Positions 1 through 10,700 of a DNA stretch of 64,000 nt are shown here, piece after piece (within the stretch, counting starts at the first letter, position 1; each line of letters begins with the position of its first letter). A model generated the notes under the pieces. The model worked only from the letters and a program-made list of their open reading frames with translations, ran no database searches and was not told the origin of the DNA. The position numbers and the translations under genes are program-made. The stretch lies in contig CM060833.1 in assembly GCA_030762175.1 (NCBI GenBank), forward strand, positions 3,201,501 to 3,265,500. Direction: 5' to 3'. The DNA is from Metallyticus violacea. Its lineage: Eukaryota > Arthropoda > Insecta > Mantodea > Metallyticidae.

Positions 1-431
1 TAATAGTTAATACAGAAAAAACCAAATTTGTTTCATCTGAAACAAAATAATTATGAAGAACCAATAATTACTTTTAAAAATAAAAATATTCAAAGCACCA
101 ACAATATAAAATTCTTAGGCATTATGATTGAAAACAATCTAAAATGGAATGCACATGTGCAGTACTTGATTAAAAAGTTAAATAACATTTGTTCAACTTT
201 AGACAACTTGTACAAAATGTAAATACAGCTACTCTTAGGATAGTGTATTTTGCATGTGCACACATATGGTATAAGTGCAAGTTCTGCAAACAGTTATTCA
301 TGACCCAGAAAAGACTAAGATGAATAATGACTGAGTCACGTGCAAGAACTTCCTGCAAACCACTGTTTAAAAACCTTAAAATTCTTCCTCTTGATTGTAT
401 ATATATGAAACATTAAGGCTATTCAAAAACA

Positions 432-837
432 TATACTACATTAATGTGTTCAGTTGTTTACACTAACTCCACTTACTTATTTAAAACTTTGGACTAGTTT
501 CGGGAGAGGTTCCTCCCATCATCGGCTGTTGTTGACTGAATGCCGTTGTTCGAAACGGGGGATGGACGCCCGTTCGCTCCTGTGGTGGTATCTTGTGGTT
601 CTAGTAGAAACTTGCTGAGTTCATCCAGTGGCAGAAAATCAAAATTCATTAAGTTGCATCCCCGTTTTGAACAACGGCATTCAGTCAACAACAGCCGATG
701 ATGGGAGGAACCTCTCCCGAAACTAGTCCAAAGTTTTAAATAAGTAAGTGGAGTTAGTGTAAGCAACTGAACACATTAATGTAGTATATGTTACCACTCC
801 ATTGTCTACAGCTTCGTAAGTACAATTTTTACTTAAT
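432..837. mobile_element. Palindromic PLE terminus (lineage A) with 12-bp target duplication
   Basis: Two inverted arms (about 432-560 and 658-792) are near-identical reverse complements. The centre encodes, on the minus strand, a PLE C-terminus (NFDFLPLDELSKFLLEP). Each arm ends in a hammerhead-like core and GTAAGTG. TATTCAAAAACA occurs at 420-431 and again at 838-849, so the insertion interrupted the LINE and duplicated 12 bp. A 30-bp tail (ccactccattgtctacagct...) at 794-824 lies between the right arm and the duplication. No RT is present, so this is a short non-autonomous derivative. Confidence 0.85.
680..745 (+). ncRNA. Hammerhead-like motif, decayed core
   Basis: The core reads CCGATGA (695-701, one change from CTGATGA). 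Then comes stem II GGGAG/CTCCC, GAAA at 719-722, and a minimal stem III CTAG followed by TC. Predicted cleavage would be after C728. A mirror copy lies on the minus strand at about 485-535. The U4-to-C change in the core probably inactivates it. Confidence 0.55.
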
Positions 838-945
838 TATTCAAAAACAGTTTGAAAACAAATGTTGCAATACACAAACATAACACAAGACAGAAAACAG
901 ATACACATTAAATTTAAAATTAATTTTGTATTGAGTTATTACAGT

Positions 946-1085
946 GAAGCAATTAATTTATTCTTAATTACCTAGTGAGTCTAATACTGCTAAGCTCCAC
1001 TTACCATTGAATTATACAGGATATGTTCACAGGCTTTTGTCCATATCATCAACTGTGAGTCGACTGCAGGATTCATTGTTCGTTG
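946..1085 (-). mobile_element. PLE lineage B terminal repeat (pLTR), minus orientation
   Basis: Read on the minus strand it matches the terminus at 58870-58990: a TTGATGA core (rc of 1046-1052), AATGGTAAGTG, and an end with GAATAAATTAATTGC. It carries no coding sequence. It abuts the lineage A PLE body starting near 1105, so the two are probably separate insertions. Confidence 0.65.
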
Positions 1086-1104
1086 GGTGGAATGGATGTA
1101 GATA

Positions 1105-2590
1105 ATGATGGGCCACATTAACAATATCAATCATCATACTATTTAGCAAAATGGTTAGCTGATAAATTCAAAACACTTCCTAAATTTCAAAGCAAGAGTA
1201 TAAACAATTCCTTTCAGTTAATAGAAAAAATTAAGGGCATAAAATTGCAACCTTCTGACACATTAGTATCTTTTGACATGGAATCAATGTTTCATAACAT
1301 ACCTAAAGAAAAACTCCTAATTTATCTAAATGACTGGTTAAGAGCAAGTGGAATTAAGGATGCACATGTAAAAGAGTATATTAAACTCACAGAAATTTGC
1401 ATAAACCAATCCTACTTTTCTTTCAAGGGCAAATTTTATAAATAACAATTCAGGACTTACTATAGGCAGTCCCTATCTCCATTTCTAGCTAATCTCTTCA
1501 TGAGTAGATTTGAAGCACATATCAACTTAGCTTTCCCATACATATTTGAAATATAGTACAGAAATGTTGACGATATATTTGCCATAAAACTTCTGAATAT
1601 ACAAGATAGAAACATATCGTTCACATAGGAAACAGAAAAAGATAACATGTTACCATTCTTGGACATCAAAATTATGAATCGTCAAGGAAACCTGGAATTT
1701 GGAATATGTAGAAAGAATACATACTCAGACAATCACATCAAAGCTGACAGTTTTAACTCTACAACGCATAAACATGCAGTTCTTAACAGTTTAACACACC
1801 GGCTAGTTAACCTACAAATTAGCAAAGAAGAATACTTCAAAGAATGCAAACAAATAGAAAGTACATCAGTTAAAATGATTTTAAGAACTAGTACACAAAA
1901 AAGTACAGAAATTAAAGAGGCAAAAACTTATTAAAGAAACCACAACACTTTCAGCAAGAAAAAGATGAGCTAATTTTTAAAAAAATTCACATATCATCCA
2001 TTGACTACAAAAAAGATTCAAAATATTCTTAAAAGATTTTAGTATCAGGTTAGCACCTGTAAACAAATTTAATGTTAAAAATCTCCTGATAGATAATGTT
2101 AATGACATTATACCACAGGAGAAAAAAGCAGGCATTTACAAAATAAGTTGTGCAGAATGTGAGAAAATCTACATTAGAAAAACAAAGAGAAACATAGGCA
2201 CACAGTTAAAAGAACATATCAGGAACATAAAACACAAGCAAATGGAGAAATCAGCAGTAGCTTTTCATTTCTGGACAGAAAACCAGCATATTGAAAGCAG
2301 TACAAGGAACTACAGAATTAGCAACATGGGAAAAAATATACATATACAAGTACGACATGACATTTCTGGGGATGAAAACATAAACTTTTAATTTCATCAC
2401 ACCTCCACCAGAACAGAATCCCACAGCATAACAAAGTATCCAGTAGTTGATATTCTAGCTGATGATGCAAAGGAGGGTTCATGAAACTGGTTCTACATTT
2501 ATAGACAAGTAAGTGGAGCAATAATAGTGTTTAGTTCAACTCAATCATACAATAATTTCAAGTATATGATTGGCTTCATTGTGCAAGTTC
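1105..2590 (+). mobile_element. Degenerate Penelope-like retroelement, lineage A (RT + GIY-YIG)
   Basis: The broken reading frame can be followed in order. RT fingers/palm appear at 1110-1445 (LVSFDMESMFHNIPKEK; INQSYFSFKGKFYK). The region around YVDD near 1555-1585 is mutated. LPFLDIKI follows at 1650-1670, then THKHAVLNSLTHRLVNL. The GIY-YIG endonuclease spans about 2125-2290 (GIYKISCAECEKIYI, with the CxxC pair between GIY and YI). These line up collinearly with the intact ORF at 56689-58434. The element ends in a terminal repeat with a hammerhead-like core at 2459-2493 and GTAAGTG at 2508-2514. Several stops and frameshifts make it a pseudogene. The 5' part is missing. Confidence 0.85.
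2445..2515 (+). ncRNA. Hammerhead-like motif at PLE 3' end
   Basis: CTGATGA at 2459-2465 is intact. GAAAC begins at 2483 and is followed by TGGTTC (short stem III, predicted cleavage within GTT). Stem II is poorly paired in this copy. GTAAGTG lies 15-20 nt downstream. Confidence 0.5.
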
Positions 2591-2604
2591 CAAGTAGCAT
2601 TTCT

Positions 2605-3655
2605 ATTTTCAAAGGTGTTTGAAAGTAACAATATTCTTGCTAAAGATCAGTTCAGTTTTACAAAAGGAATTTCAACAGAAAAAGAATTTTTTGAATCCCT
2701 TAATGAATTTAACTACCTTCAATGTACATAGAAGAAATATTTTGTCACTTAGCGAAAACTTTTGACTTTATAAATAATTATACAATACTGTTGTCTCATA
2801 CACTCTAGTGCTTCACTTACTTTTAAAATATAGTGAGACCAGTTTTGAAGAGAATCTTCTCCATCATCGACCCATGATTTCACGACAGTCGTCAAGTCAT
2901 GGGTCGAGGATGGAGAGGATTCTCTTCAAAACTGGTCCCACTATATTTAAAAGTAAGTGAAGCACTAGCGTGTATGAGATGACAGTATTGGATAATCATT
3001 TATATTTTATCTAGCTTAACTGTGTTGGTTCCAAAAGAATTTTAAAAAAATTGTTATAAGCTTTTGACTTTGCCAGTCATGAAATTATACTTTTATGGAA
3101 AAAAAAAATTAACTTTTAAAAATGGTCATCATACCTTGATAAAAGAAAAGAAAAAGTAGGGATAAATTGCTCCTTTAAAAATGTAAATAGTGCACCAGAG
3201 TGGGGAATAATTAAAAATGGAGCTGTCTACTTTTTCTAAATTATGTAAATGATCTATCTTTATCCATTGAAAGTATAGCTAATTCTGTATGCAAATGGCA
3301 CAAGTGTGCTGGTAAATGTTAATATCTTAAATGATTATCTATTTAATTCAAATCAAGTTTTTAAGTTCTCTATGTTCATGGTTTAAAGCTAATAAAATGT
3401 CTTTAAACTTAGAGAAAACAAAAGTTATGAAATTCATCACCCTAAGATCTCCAAATCCCCAATTAATATAGAGAATATTAAGGTATACTACTACAAATGC
3501 ATGACATTAAATTCCTTGCGTACAAATAGATAACTACCCAAATGGAAAAATCATATTGATCTTATCATGCATAAACTTAGCTTTGTATGTCATGAAAATT
3601 GTGCATAATTAACCTTGAAATTGCTGAAGACTTTAAAGTTAATCTGTTATATTCA
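2605..3655 (+). mobile_element. LINE reverse-transcriptase relic, split by a PLE palindrome
   Basis: Fragments of a non-LTR RT occur in the expected order: KDQFSFTKGIST (about 2650), LAKTFDFINNYTILL (about 2750), an insertion, then a block resembling the GVPQGS..GP motif (about 3190), YVNDLSLSI (about 3240), WFKANKMSLNLEKTKVMKF (about 3378-3435), and IKFL followed by a KLSFVC-like end (about 3505-3600). Many stops are present. The order and spacing match the LINE at 13290-14722. Confidence 0.7.
2773..3003. mobile_element. Palindromic PLE terminus inside a LINE
   Basis: The inverted arms (2773-2877 and 2900-3003) are about 100 bp each with few mismatches and a short centre. The plus-strand arm carries a decayed hammerhead-like segment (TCGAGGATGGAGAGG... 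AAAACTGGTC) and GTAAGTG at 2953-2959. The termini resemble the single pLTR at 54590-54710 (shared ACTGGTCCCAC). Confidence 0.75.
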
Positions 3656-3748
3656 TTTTAACCCCGTAATGAAACTGAGGGGAAAATGCGATTGAGAGTA
3701 AGTGTGTCTTTCCATTAAGGAAAAAAGCAATACAAATAATTTCAGGTA

Positions 3749-4990
3749 TACAGAGGGTTGCCTCAGTTAACCTCTGACGATTTTGAATCACCCTCCTGCT
3801 CCCTCCAGCCAGAGAAGCTTATGTGTGCTCTCGCATTGGTTCATTAGTATTTTCCTGCAGTCTGCTGGTGCAGTCTGATGCAAATATTAATCTGTAATGA
3901 CTTCAAAACTCGCTGATTTGTGGCAGAGATACGTTGTTGGGCTTTCTAAAGCTGGTTATAGCCTTTCGATGGATAGAAAGATGTAAAGAGAAAACTCTTA
4001 CTATATGTAAGTCATGTATGGGCCATGTAACACAGCTGCACAAAAATGGATTTCCATCTGGGGCCCAATCTGCAAAAAAATAACAAGAAAAATGGTGCAA
4101 CCAGCACAACCTAAAGGGATAGTAGCTAAGGTGAGGGCAGCAGTGGCACAAGAAAATCCTCCAACATAAAGAAGCATTGCCAACCATTTATAGGATAATC
4201 CACTAACATTTGGGCCTAGAATGATGGCATAAAGCATGTGGGTACATCTTGAAAGAAAAGTACATCAGAGAATGCTTCACCAATGCAAAAGAACTGTATG
4301 AACATCATCTGGCATGTGAAAAGTGGCAAAGATGGTTTCTTTGGATGAAACATGGATTTATCTAGAAGATACAAACAAACCCCATGCTATCATCAAGTGG
4401 GCTAAATAGGTGCTCCAACTTCATCCACGAAAACAAGGAAAAGTTTTCCAAGGGGTTCATGGTAGTTGCAGGTTACTGCACACAGAGGAAACTTAACATT
4501 CACAGAGTTGCCAAAAATGTAAAAATTAATACAGCCTATTAACAAAACAATGCCATGGACCCAATTTTTGATGAAGATATTTCTCGGTTTTATGGTGAGG
4601 ATGCCCCATGTTTGATCTGCTTCGGATAAAGCATCCAACCACACTTCTCGATAATCCCAAAATTACTACCACCGGAAAGCGTAGAAACAGGTGTCAACAG
4701 GACACCATTTATAAGGATCCCTGTAAAGTCACCAGATGTCTCACCAATGGATTTTTGCGGATTTGGTCTGCTGAAATATCATCTTGTTTCTCAATGTCCC
4801 ATCATGATTGAGAGTGTCTGGAAACTTTGCCAGGAGGAGTGGGCTAATATCCTCATTCCTGTGTTATGGCTTAGTCTTCTACAATGGAAATTGGTTGCAG
4901 ATCTAAAGTTAAACCATGGACATCAAACTGAACTCAATTATAGTGGAGAAATGGAACCTCATCATGAAAAAATGTAACAACATCTGCACA
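3749..4990 (+). mobile_element. Tc1/mariner-like DNA transposon relic (family TcA, copy 1)
   Basis: It starts at a TA with the terminal sequence TACAGAGGGTTGCCTCAGTT, shared with 51089 and, loosely, 35748 and 63960. Translation in mixed frames gives an N-terminal block (SKLADLWQRYVVGLSKAGYSL) at about 3903-3962, then pieces matching the transposase of the copies at 35748, 51089 and 63110. These include a DD/E-type core segment near 4340-4480 and a DKASNHTS-like block at about 4625-4650. Frameshifts and stops are frequent, and the 3' terminal repeat is not recognisable. Confidence 0.7.
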
Positions 4991-5538
4991 TAGTATACAT
5001 TCATGCAGAAATCTTTTTAAGCACCAGACTCTTTCATTTGAATACATACAATCCCTATTGATATTTTATATAAAAATAAAGAAAAATTTGTATGAAAAAA
5101 GATATTCATGACAAAAAGAAAATCTACACAGACCAGCTTCAGCATTATCCTGTTACCAAAAAGGAGTTTATTGTAAATGCATTTTAATATATAACATTCC
5201 TCCCCCATCCTAAAAGCTTTAACTAACAATGCTAAATCTTTTAACACCACTCTTAAAATTGCTTGTGTAAATAAGCTTGACTGTTCTTTAGATTATTATT
5301 TAAATGACAAGATCATTGATATTAATCTGCATGTATTTATGTATATAAGCATATTATGTTCTTTTACATATGTACAAAATGTAAATAGCTGTTGTAATTG
5401 ACAAATTCTGTTCATTAGTCATAATGACAGTTGTATGAATTAAACTATAATTAAATTCATTCATCTACCCTTAAGTTTATAGTGTCACAATAACACAAAT
5501 AATTTTAAGCTTTAACATGCTTTTTGTTTCTTTTTCAG

Positions 5539-5594
5539 ATGGGTTACAAGGTACTGAACAACAAAGAATGTCAACAGAAGAAGGTGGCCATCAG
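5539..5594 (+). CDS. Internal coding exon of an unrecognised gene (first visible of three)
   Basis: The segment is bounded by a polypyrimidine tract plus CAG acceptor (ends 5538) and a GTGGGT donor at 5595. It is open in the frame that begins with two bases of a split codon, giving GLQGTEQQRMSTEEGGHQ. That frame joins without a shift to the next exon at 6083. The gene is not recognised; upstream exons are not identifiable in this window. A competing frame starting at ATG 5539 does not continue into the next exon, so it is rejected. Confidence 0.6.
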
Positions 5595-5706
5595 GTGGGT
5601 AATCTTGCAGTAACAATTGAGAAAATGTGAACATATGTGTGATTAAACTTAGGAGTGTGTGCTATACATCTTTAGAGTGTTAAATTAGACTACACTTCAA
5701 TTAAAA

Positions 5707-5990
5707 GTACTTATGAAGCTGTTGACAATGGAGTATATAAAGAAAAATAAAAATAGAGTAACACTATTAACAATGTAACAAATTAACAGTAATTATAATA
5801 GTAGAAAAGGATAAAACACTAAGCTAAGTCACTAAGTGTGACTTTTTCTTAATTTTTATATATATATATAAACATTAATGTAATAAAATTTGTTTACACT
5901 AACTCCATTCACTTACATAAAAACTGGACATATGTAGGTGAATGGAGTTAGTGTGAACAAATTTTATTACATTAGTGTTTATAGACTACA
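5707..5990. mobile_element. PLE-end debris in an intron: tail, hairpin-repeat half, small palindrome
   Basis: Three pieces follow one another. A ~28-bp tail motif lies at 5707-5734. A ~100-bp segment at about 5738-5835 is homologous to the hairpin repeat at 27105-27215. A palindrome at about 5870-5990 has arms with CACTAACTCCATTCACTTA and its complement, which are lineage A terminus sequences. None has coding capacity. Confidence 0.6.
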
Positions 5991-6082
5991 CTTGTTTTTC
6001 TATGTTGTTTGTAAGTACTAAAATGCAATTGCACATTTAAGTCTCATTCTGCAAATTAAAGGAATACTTATATATTTTACAG

Positions 6083-6191
6083 GAGCCACAGATGGATGGC
6101 CAAGAACATGATACTGGGGAGCAGATCAGTACATTCTTACAACCTGCTTTAGCTGACAATACTGCAGTCACCGTGGAGCCAAGTAACATTG
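6083..6191 (+). CDS. Coding exon of the same unrecognised gene
   Basis: The acceptor is TTTTACAG, ending at 6082; the donor is GTAAAC at 6192. The 109 nt encode EPQMDGQEHDTGEQ..., an acidic, Gln- and Thr-rich, low-hydrophobicity stretch that ends after one base of a codon. The phase fits both neighbours. The composition suggests a disordered tail, for example of a nuclear or scaffold protein, but nothing identifies the family. PLE debris lies in the introns on either side. Confidence 0.62.
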
Positions 6192-6225
6192 GTAAACATA
6201 ATTTTCTTTAAATTAAGTAAAAATT

Positions 6226-6355
6226 GTACTTATGAAGCTGTAGACAATGGAGTGGTAATATATACTACATTAATGTGTTAAATAATTTAAATAATTAAAT
6301 TAAATAAATAAGTGGAGTTAGTGTAAACAACTGAACACATTAATGTATATATAAT
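6226..6355. mobile_element. Minimal palindromic PLE remnant with tail motif
   Basis: The tail motif GTACTTATGAAGCTGTAGAC lies at 6226-6245. It is followed by inverted copies of ACATTAATGTGTT and a GTGGAGTTAGTGTAAAC block shared with the palindrome at 432-837. It lies in the intron between the exons ending at 6191 and starting at 6911. Confidence 0.55.
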
Positions 6356-6469
6356 TTTCTTTCATTTAAATGTACCTCCTTTTACCAACTTTTGACAGTT
6401 TCATCAGCATGCATTCACTGTCAGGTTTACAGTGTGACATTCAGATGAATGTACGTTTAATGAATTTGG

Positions 6470-6737
6470 TGATAAGGTTATTGCTGTTCATTGAAGAAGG
6501 CAGTAATGTAGGAGGGCATGTGATCAGCATACTGGCACCCCGCCGGTTGTCAATCACATGGTTCCCTAGACCTCTCCATTAGGCAGCTTTCAAATTATCC
6601 TTGTGAGACTGGGTTAACCCCAGTTCAGACCTCCCTAAATTAGAAAAATTCCAAGAATTCCAAGTAATTCCAAGAATCAAACTTGGGCCTTCCAGCCAGC
6701 AGTCAGTCATACTAACCACTACTCCAAGGAGGTGGTA
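6470..6737 (-). mobile_element. tRNA-derived SINE-like repeat, family C
   Basis: On the minus strand the right end resembles a tRNA head. There is an A-box-like GAGTAGTGGTTAGTATGAC and, about 30 nt on, a B-box-like AAGTTTGATTC, followed by a non-tRNA body. Single copy in this window, so the boundaries are approximate. Confidence 0.5.
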
Positions 6738-6910
6738 AAATAACTATTTATATAAATTTGCAAAAAATTGTAAAAGTGATTTCCCCATGGCTAAGCTTGA
6801 TTTTTGTTTGTAAACTTTTCCATTATATGTGACAAATATTTAAATGATTTCTGTTAAATACATGTATTCTTATATATATCACCTTCAGGCATTCCTTTCT
6901 TTAATTTCAG

Positions 6911-6975
6911 ATACTACAGGGATGCATATAGAGGATTTTGCTTCACAGAAAGTTCAAGGGAATGACATCAGTTAA
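6911..6975 (+). CDS. Terminal coding exon of the unrecognised gene
   Basis: The acceptor TTTCAG ends at 6910. The exon continues the frame as DTTGMHIEDFASQKVQGNDIS and stops at TAA 6973-6975. The three visible exons together give about 76 codons with no internal stop, which is the main support for a real gene end. The protein tail is acidic and polar. Function unknown. Confidence 0.62.
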
Positions 6976-7112
6976 GTAAAGGGCAAAACTATGTTTGATA
7001 AATGTTTTATAAGAAAAGCTAAATGTAATACATGTATAATTGAAAATGCGCTTTTATATCCTCAATGTAACTGTTCTCCCAGTTTATTGCTAAATATTTG
7101 TTTTATAATGTT

Positions 7113-7118
7113 AATAAA
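7113..7118 (+). promoter_or_regulatory. Candidate polyadenylation signal
   Basis: AATAAA lies 138 nt after the stop codon of the plus-strand gene, a plausible 3' UTR distance. AATAAA is frequent by chance in AT-rich DNA. Confidence 0.35.
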
Positions 7119-7188
7119 GCTAATATATAAGAATGACCCAATATTTTATGTATATGTTAAGAATTTACACCCCGGCACATCTTTACCA

Positions 7189-7435
7189 TTTATACACAGA
7201 AATTGTTCTTTTACACTGGCTATACATAGTACATATGTTGGAATGAAGAATCAAGACTTTAAAAATCAGGTCATGGCCAGGATTAGAACCACGGATCTCC
7301 AGCCTTCCTAGCTGATGTTCTACCTACTAAGCTACCGTGTACTTCTCCACGGTATATAGAATCAGATGAGATTGATGGTTCTATCTGACTCTTATGTTCT
7401 ACCCATAGTGTGAAAGAACAATTTCTGTATATAAA
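7189..7435. mobile_element. MITE-like element with 29-bp inverted termini and a tRNA-like core
   Basis: The terminal inverted repeats are 7189-7217 and 7407-7435 (TTTATACACAGAAATTGTTC and its complement, two mismatches). Inside, on the minus strand, is a tRNA-Lys-like segment: A-box-like TAGCTTAGTAGGTAGAAC and B-box GGTTCTAATCC. A diverged relative without clear ends lies at 11630-11790. Confidence 0.65.
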
Positions 7436-7569
7436 TGAGCCTCTATATAGTTTGTGGTTGAACTACAGAGCCCTTAATTAAAACATATCTTTTAAAAAAG
7501 AAAATTATTTTAAAAAATATATGGAACTAACACATTGAAACCAAGTCATATGAATAAAATCATGTGATA

Positions 7570-9560
7570 TATGTTGTACTAAACACTCTTATTGCTTCAC
7601 TTACTTGTGTGATATTTGGAACTGGTTTCAAAGACCTGTCTTCATCTTCGGCCAAGAGTAGGACTGATTGGAGAATCCAATGGCTCTGTAGAGATGAAGC
7701 ACTGCCCTGGTGGTGTTTTAATGTACTTAAAATTGGTGTTTTATACCTTTGGAATATCAAAGTTCATTAATCGATCTTTGTATTTATGAATATAAATTTT
7801 TTCCCAAGTATCCAGTTTTATATGTTCCCGAGTCTCTTTTAATAAATTCACCCTCTTACAATTGCATGGTTTTTAGTCCAAAAATGATATGCCACAGTTG
7901 ATCTATCTGTCTGTTTATATGTTATTTTCCTGAAATGCTCTTCTAAATGTGTGCCTATATTTATCTTTGTTTTTCCAATATGAATCTTTTCACAATCTGT
8001 ACATGTTATTCTGTAAATATCTGCTTTTTTTTCTCTTGTGGAGTCTTTACAGCCATTTTATCTTTCAAGATATTTCCTAAATTAAATCTGTTGATGGGTG
8101 TTAGTTTTATATTGAAACCTTTAAAACTATTTTGAAATTTTTTTCATTGCTTTTGGATTATATGTAAATTTTTTTAAAAATCGGTTTTTCTATATCTGCT
8201 GATAATGTGGTGGTATCTCTGATAAGCTTTTTCCTTTTAAATCTTTCTACCTTTTTATGTACCAGATCTTTATTAAAGCCATTTAAAATTGTCGTTTCTT
8301 CTATTTTATTATATTCTTTTTTAAACTCTTCATACTAATTGGTAAATTAACCAAATGACATGTCAAGTTGTTGAAAACTGCATGCTTGTGTGTTAAAGGG
8401 TTAAAACCATCTGATTATCTGTATATGTATTTTTTCTATATATCCCAAAGCTCAGATTCTCATAGTTCTTCATAATTTTAATATCTAAAAATGGTAAAAT
8501 GTTATTTTCTATTTCACATGTAAAAGAAATGTTTCTGTCTTGTATATTCAGCAGCTTTAAGGCATCATCAATCAGATTTTTGTTTACTATAGAAAAAATG
8601 TCATCTACATATGTGCATCTCAAATCTGCTCATGTAGAGTTTTGCCAAAAAAGGTGATAAAGGGCTACCCATAGTAAGTCCTGTTTGTTGTTTATAAAAT
8701 TTTTCTCTAAATGTATAAAATGATTGATTTATGCAAATTTTTGTATACCTCATTTTTTTTTATATATCTCATTAATTCCAATCTTATTTAACCACTCATC
8801 TAAATAAAGTAAAAGTTTTTCTTTTGGTATACTTGGAAACAATGATGCTACGTCAAAAGAAATTAATGTATGGATGAAATTAATGTATGGACTTTATGTT
8901 CTTAAATCTTCTCTATTGAAATAAGTTCTTTGTGCTTTTACTTGGAAAACTTGGTAACATATTAAATTTATCAGTCAACCATTTTGCTAAAAGATATGAT
9001 GGTGTATTGATATTATTGATAATAGGTCGCATACTTTTTCCAGGTTTGTGAATTTTAGGTAAACCATATATTTTTGCTATAACTGGATTATTCTGTTTTA
9101 ATTTGTATTTAGTTATGTGCCTGTTTGTGTGGCATCATTCATTTACTACATTCTTTCAATGAATCTGATTTTATTTGAACAAATTCTTTTTTATTGAGCA
9201 ACTCTTGCATTCTAGAAACATATTCGTCCTCATCCAGAATTATTATTTTGTTTCTTTTATCTGCATTTCTATACACCACCTCTTTTTATTTAGTGATTTT
9301 ATAATGTTTCTATATATATTAGTTATTGGTGATTTATTTATAGTGATTTCTTTGAAAGCTTTTTCTGATTTTATTCTGATTCTTTCTTTTTCTTTATTAT
9401 TTAAGTTTCCCATAGCAACTTCCAAATCAACTATGTAATCCTCTATATTATTGGAATATTTAATACACGTTTTTAAACCTTTTTGAGAAAGGCTAACTCT
9501 TCTTTATTCAAACTTTTTTAGATGAGTTAACTACATGGTTCTGTTTTTAATTTCCTGAAT
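7570..9560 (-). mobile_element. Degenerate Penelope-like retroelement, lineage A, minus strand
   Basis: Reading the minus strand from about 9560, the decayed frame shows the N-terminal region (NKEELAFLKKGLKTCIKYSN), then VAMGNLNNKEKER at 9380-9425, and the RT with TYVDDIFSIV near 8590-8620 and LPFLDIKIMKN near 8470. The GIY-YIG part is at about 7950-8050. The terminal repeat at 7570-7665 contains a CCGAAGA core (rc of 7645-7651), GAAACC, and GTAAGTG. It is collinear with 56355-58434 and is the second most complete PLE body in the window, but has many frameshifts. Confidence 0.85.
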
Positions 9561-9599
9561 ATTTAATTGGAATAAAAATCGGGAAAAAATCTTTGGTCA

Positions 9600-9970
9600 A
9601 ATTAATGGGTAATATATCGAGAACAGATTTTACCATCACTAAATGTTCATCAAATGTACTGCATTTTTATATGCTTAAGAATGCTTCTATTTCACTGTAA
9701 GTCCCATATTGACCTTCTTCAATCATGTTGCACACAGCACCAATGTTTTTTGGAATGACAACCGATTTTGGTCGACCTTCATAAAATTCATCACTGACGG
9801 ACGTACGACCACAACAAAATTCACAAACCAATTGTAAACACACTTTTCTGGTGATCTTTATTACCAAAATCTGAACGAAGTGATTCTAAGCATTGCTGTT
9901 GAGTTAGGTTTTTACTAAAATCATTAAAAAAAGTATACAACATAAACCATAATTCCATTTTTTTTCCTTC
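9600..9970 (-). mobile_element. Mariner-family transposase fragment (N-terminal HTH region)
   Basis: The minus-strand frame 9667-9867 contains EFCCGRTSVSDEFYEGRPKS followed by YSEIEAFLSI. This matches the mariner N-terminal pattern GRTSVEDDPRSGRP...EIE..L.I. No catalytic core accompanies it, so this is a fragment. Confidence 0.65.
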
Positions 9971-10419
9971 ACATAATTGCTTTGTTTAAACCAAAGATTA
10001 CTAGTTTAAACTCTCACTGTAAACAAACTACTTGGTCAATTTCTAAGCTGCAACTGTTTTCACAATAACAAATGCACAGATTACTACAAATGTCAATTGT
10101 TCCAAAAATAGTAAGATATCTTAATATCGTTTATAAAAACTTAAAAGGTAAGTGTAAAGTAGCATTTCCTGTATAAGATCTGATTTTTCTGCACTCCAAT
10201 AACTATTGTTTTGGTCACTACATGGCCATATAAATAAAACCATTCTTGATTCTAAAAAAAATTAAACGTGGGTCAATAGAGATCATTAACATTATCTCCC
10301 AATTGCTGAAATTAACTCTACTCACTTTATCACATGTTGCAATTCCCGAATCTTTAGGGTTTTAATTATAAAACTTTCGTGGCATTCCAAGCCAACATTT
10401 GCAAAATTTCTGATTCCTG

Positions 10420-10700
10420 GCAAGCTTTTAAAGAAATATCTTTGGACTTTGTTCTAACTTTTCTCTGGTGTCATCAAATTTTTCCTCTAAGAATTTGATG
10501 TTTTATTTTCAGTTTCTTATCAAGAACAGACCCCATTTCCCTAAATCTATTCATGAGATTACATACCGTTTCACTGTGAAGTATATGGACAGCAGGGAAT
10601 CTGTCTATAAGTTGCTGTTTCATTTCTCTAGAAGAGTTTGTTGTCACAGAATCATACATAAAAATTCTGTGTGCTAAAGTATACAGACTTTTTGGCATTA
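10420..10700 (-). mobile_element. Mariner/Tc-like transposase N-terminal fragment
   Basis: The minus-strand frame 10474-10698 reads ...YDSVTTNSSREMKQQLIDRFP...SETVCNLMNRFREMGSVLDKK. This is the helix-turn-helix start typical of a mariner-related transposase family of arthropods (pattern: ..N.C.A.R.F...FP...PS..T...LV.KFR.TGS..DKK). The rest of the protein is absent. Confidence 0.6.

Larger units (their letters stand above)
1..945 (+). mobile_element. non-LTR retrotransposon (LINE) 3' fragment, split by a PLE insertion
   Basis: Conceptual translation shows late reverse-transcriptase and post-RT sequence. There is a KFLGIMIENNLKWNAHV block at about 110-165, then CKPLFKNLKILPLDCIY at about 355-405, and after the insertion a NSLKTN..IHKHNTRQK block at about 850-915. 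These match the thumb and C-terminal region of Jockey/CR1-type LINE RTs and resemble the better-preserved LINE at 13290-14722. The frame is broken several times, so this is a relic. A palindromic PLE sits between 432 and 837, flanked by a 12-bp direct repeat. Confidence 0.75.

Noticed and set aside
494..766. A 90-codon minus-strand gene
   Set aside because: The frame runs through a PLE ORF end and the palindromic terminus, including the hammerhead-like motif. It is transposon sequence.
9243..9425. A separate small host gene
   Set aside because: It is the N-terminal part of the minus-strand PLE, collinear with the rest of that element.
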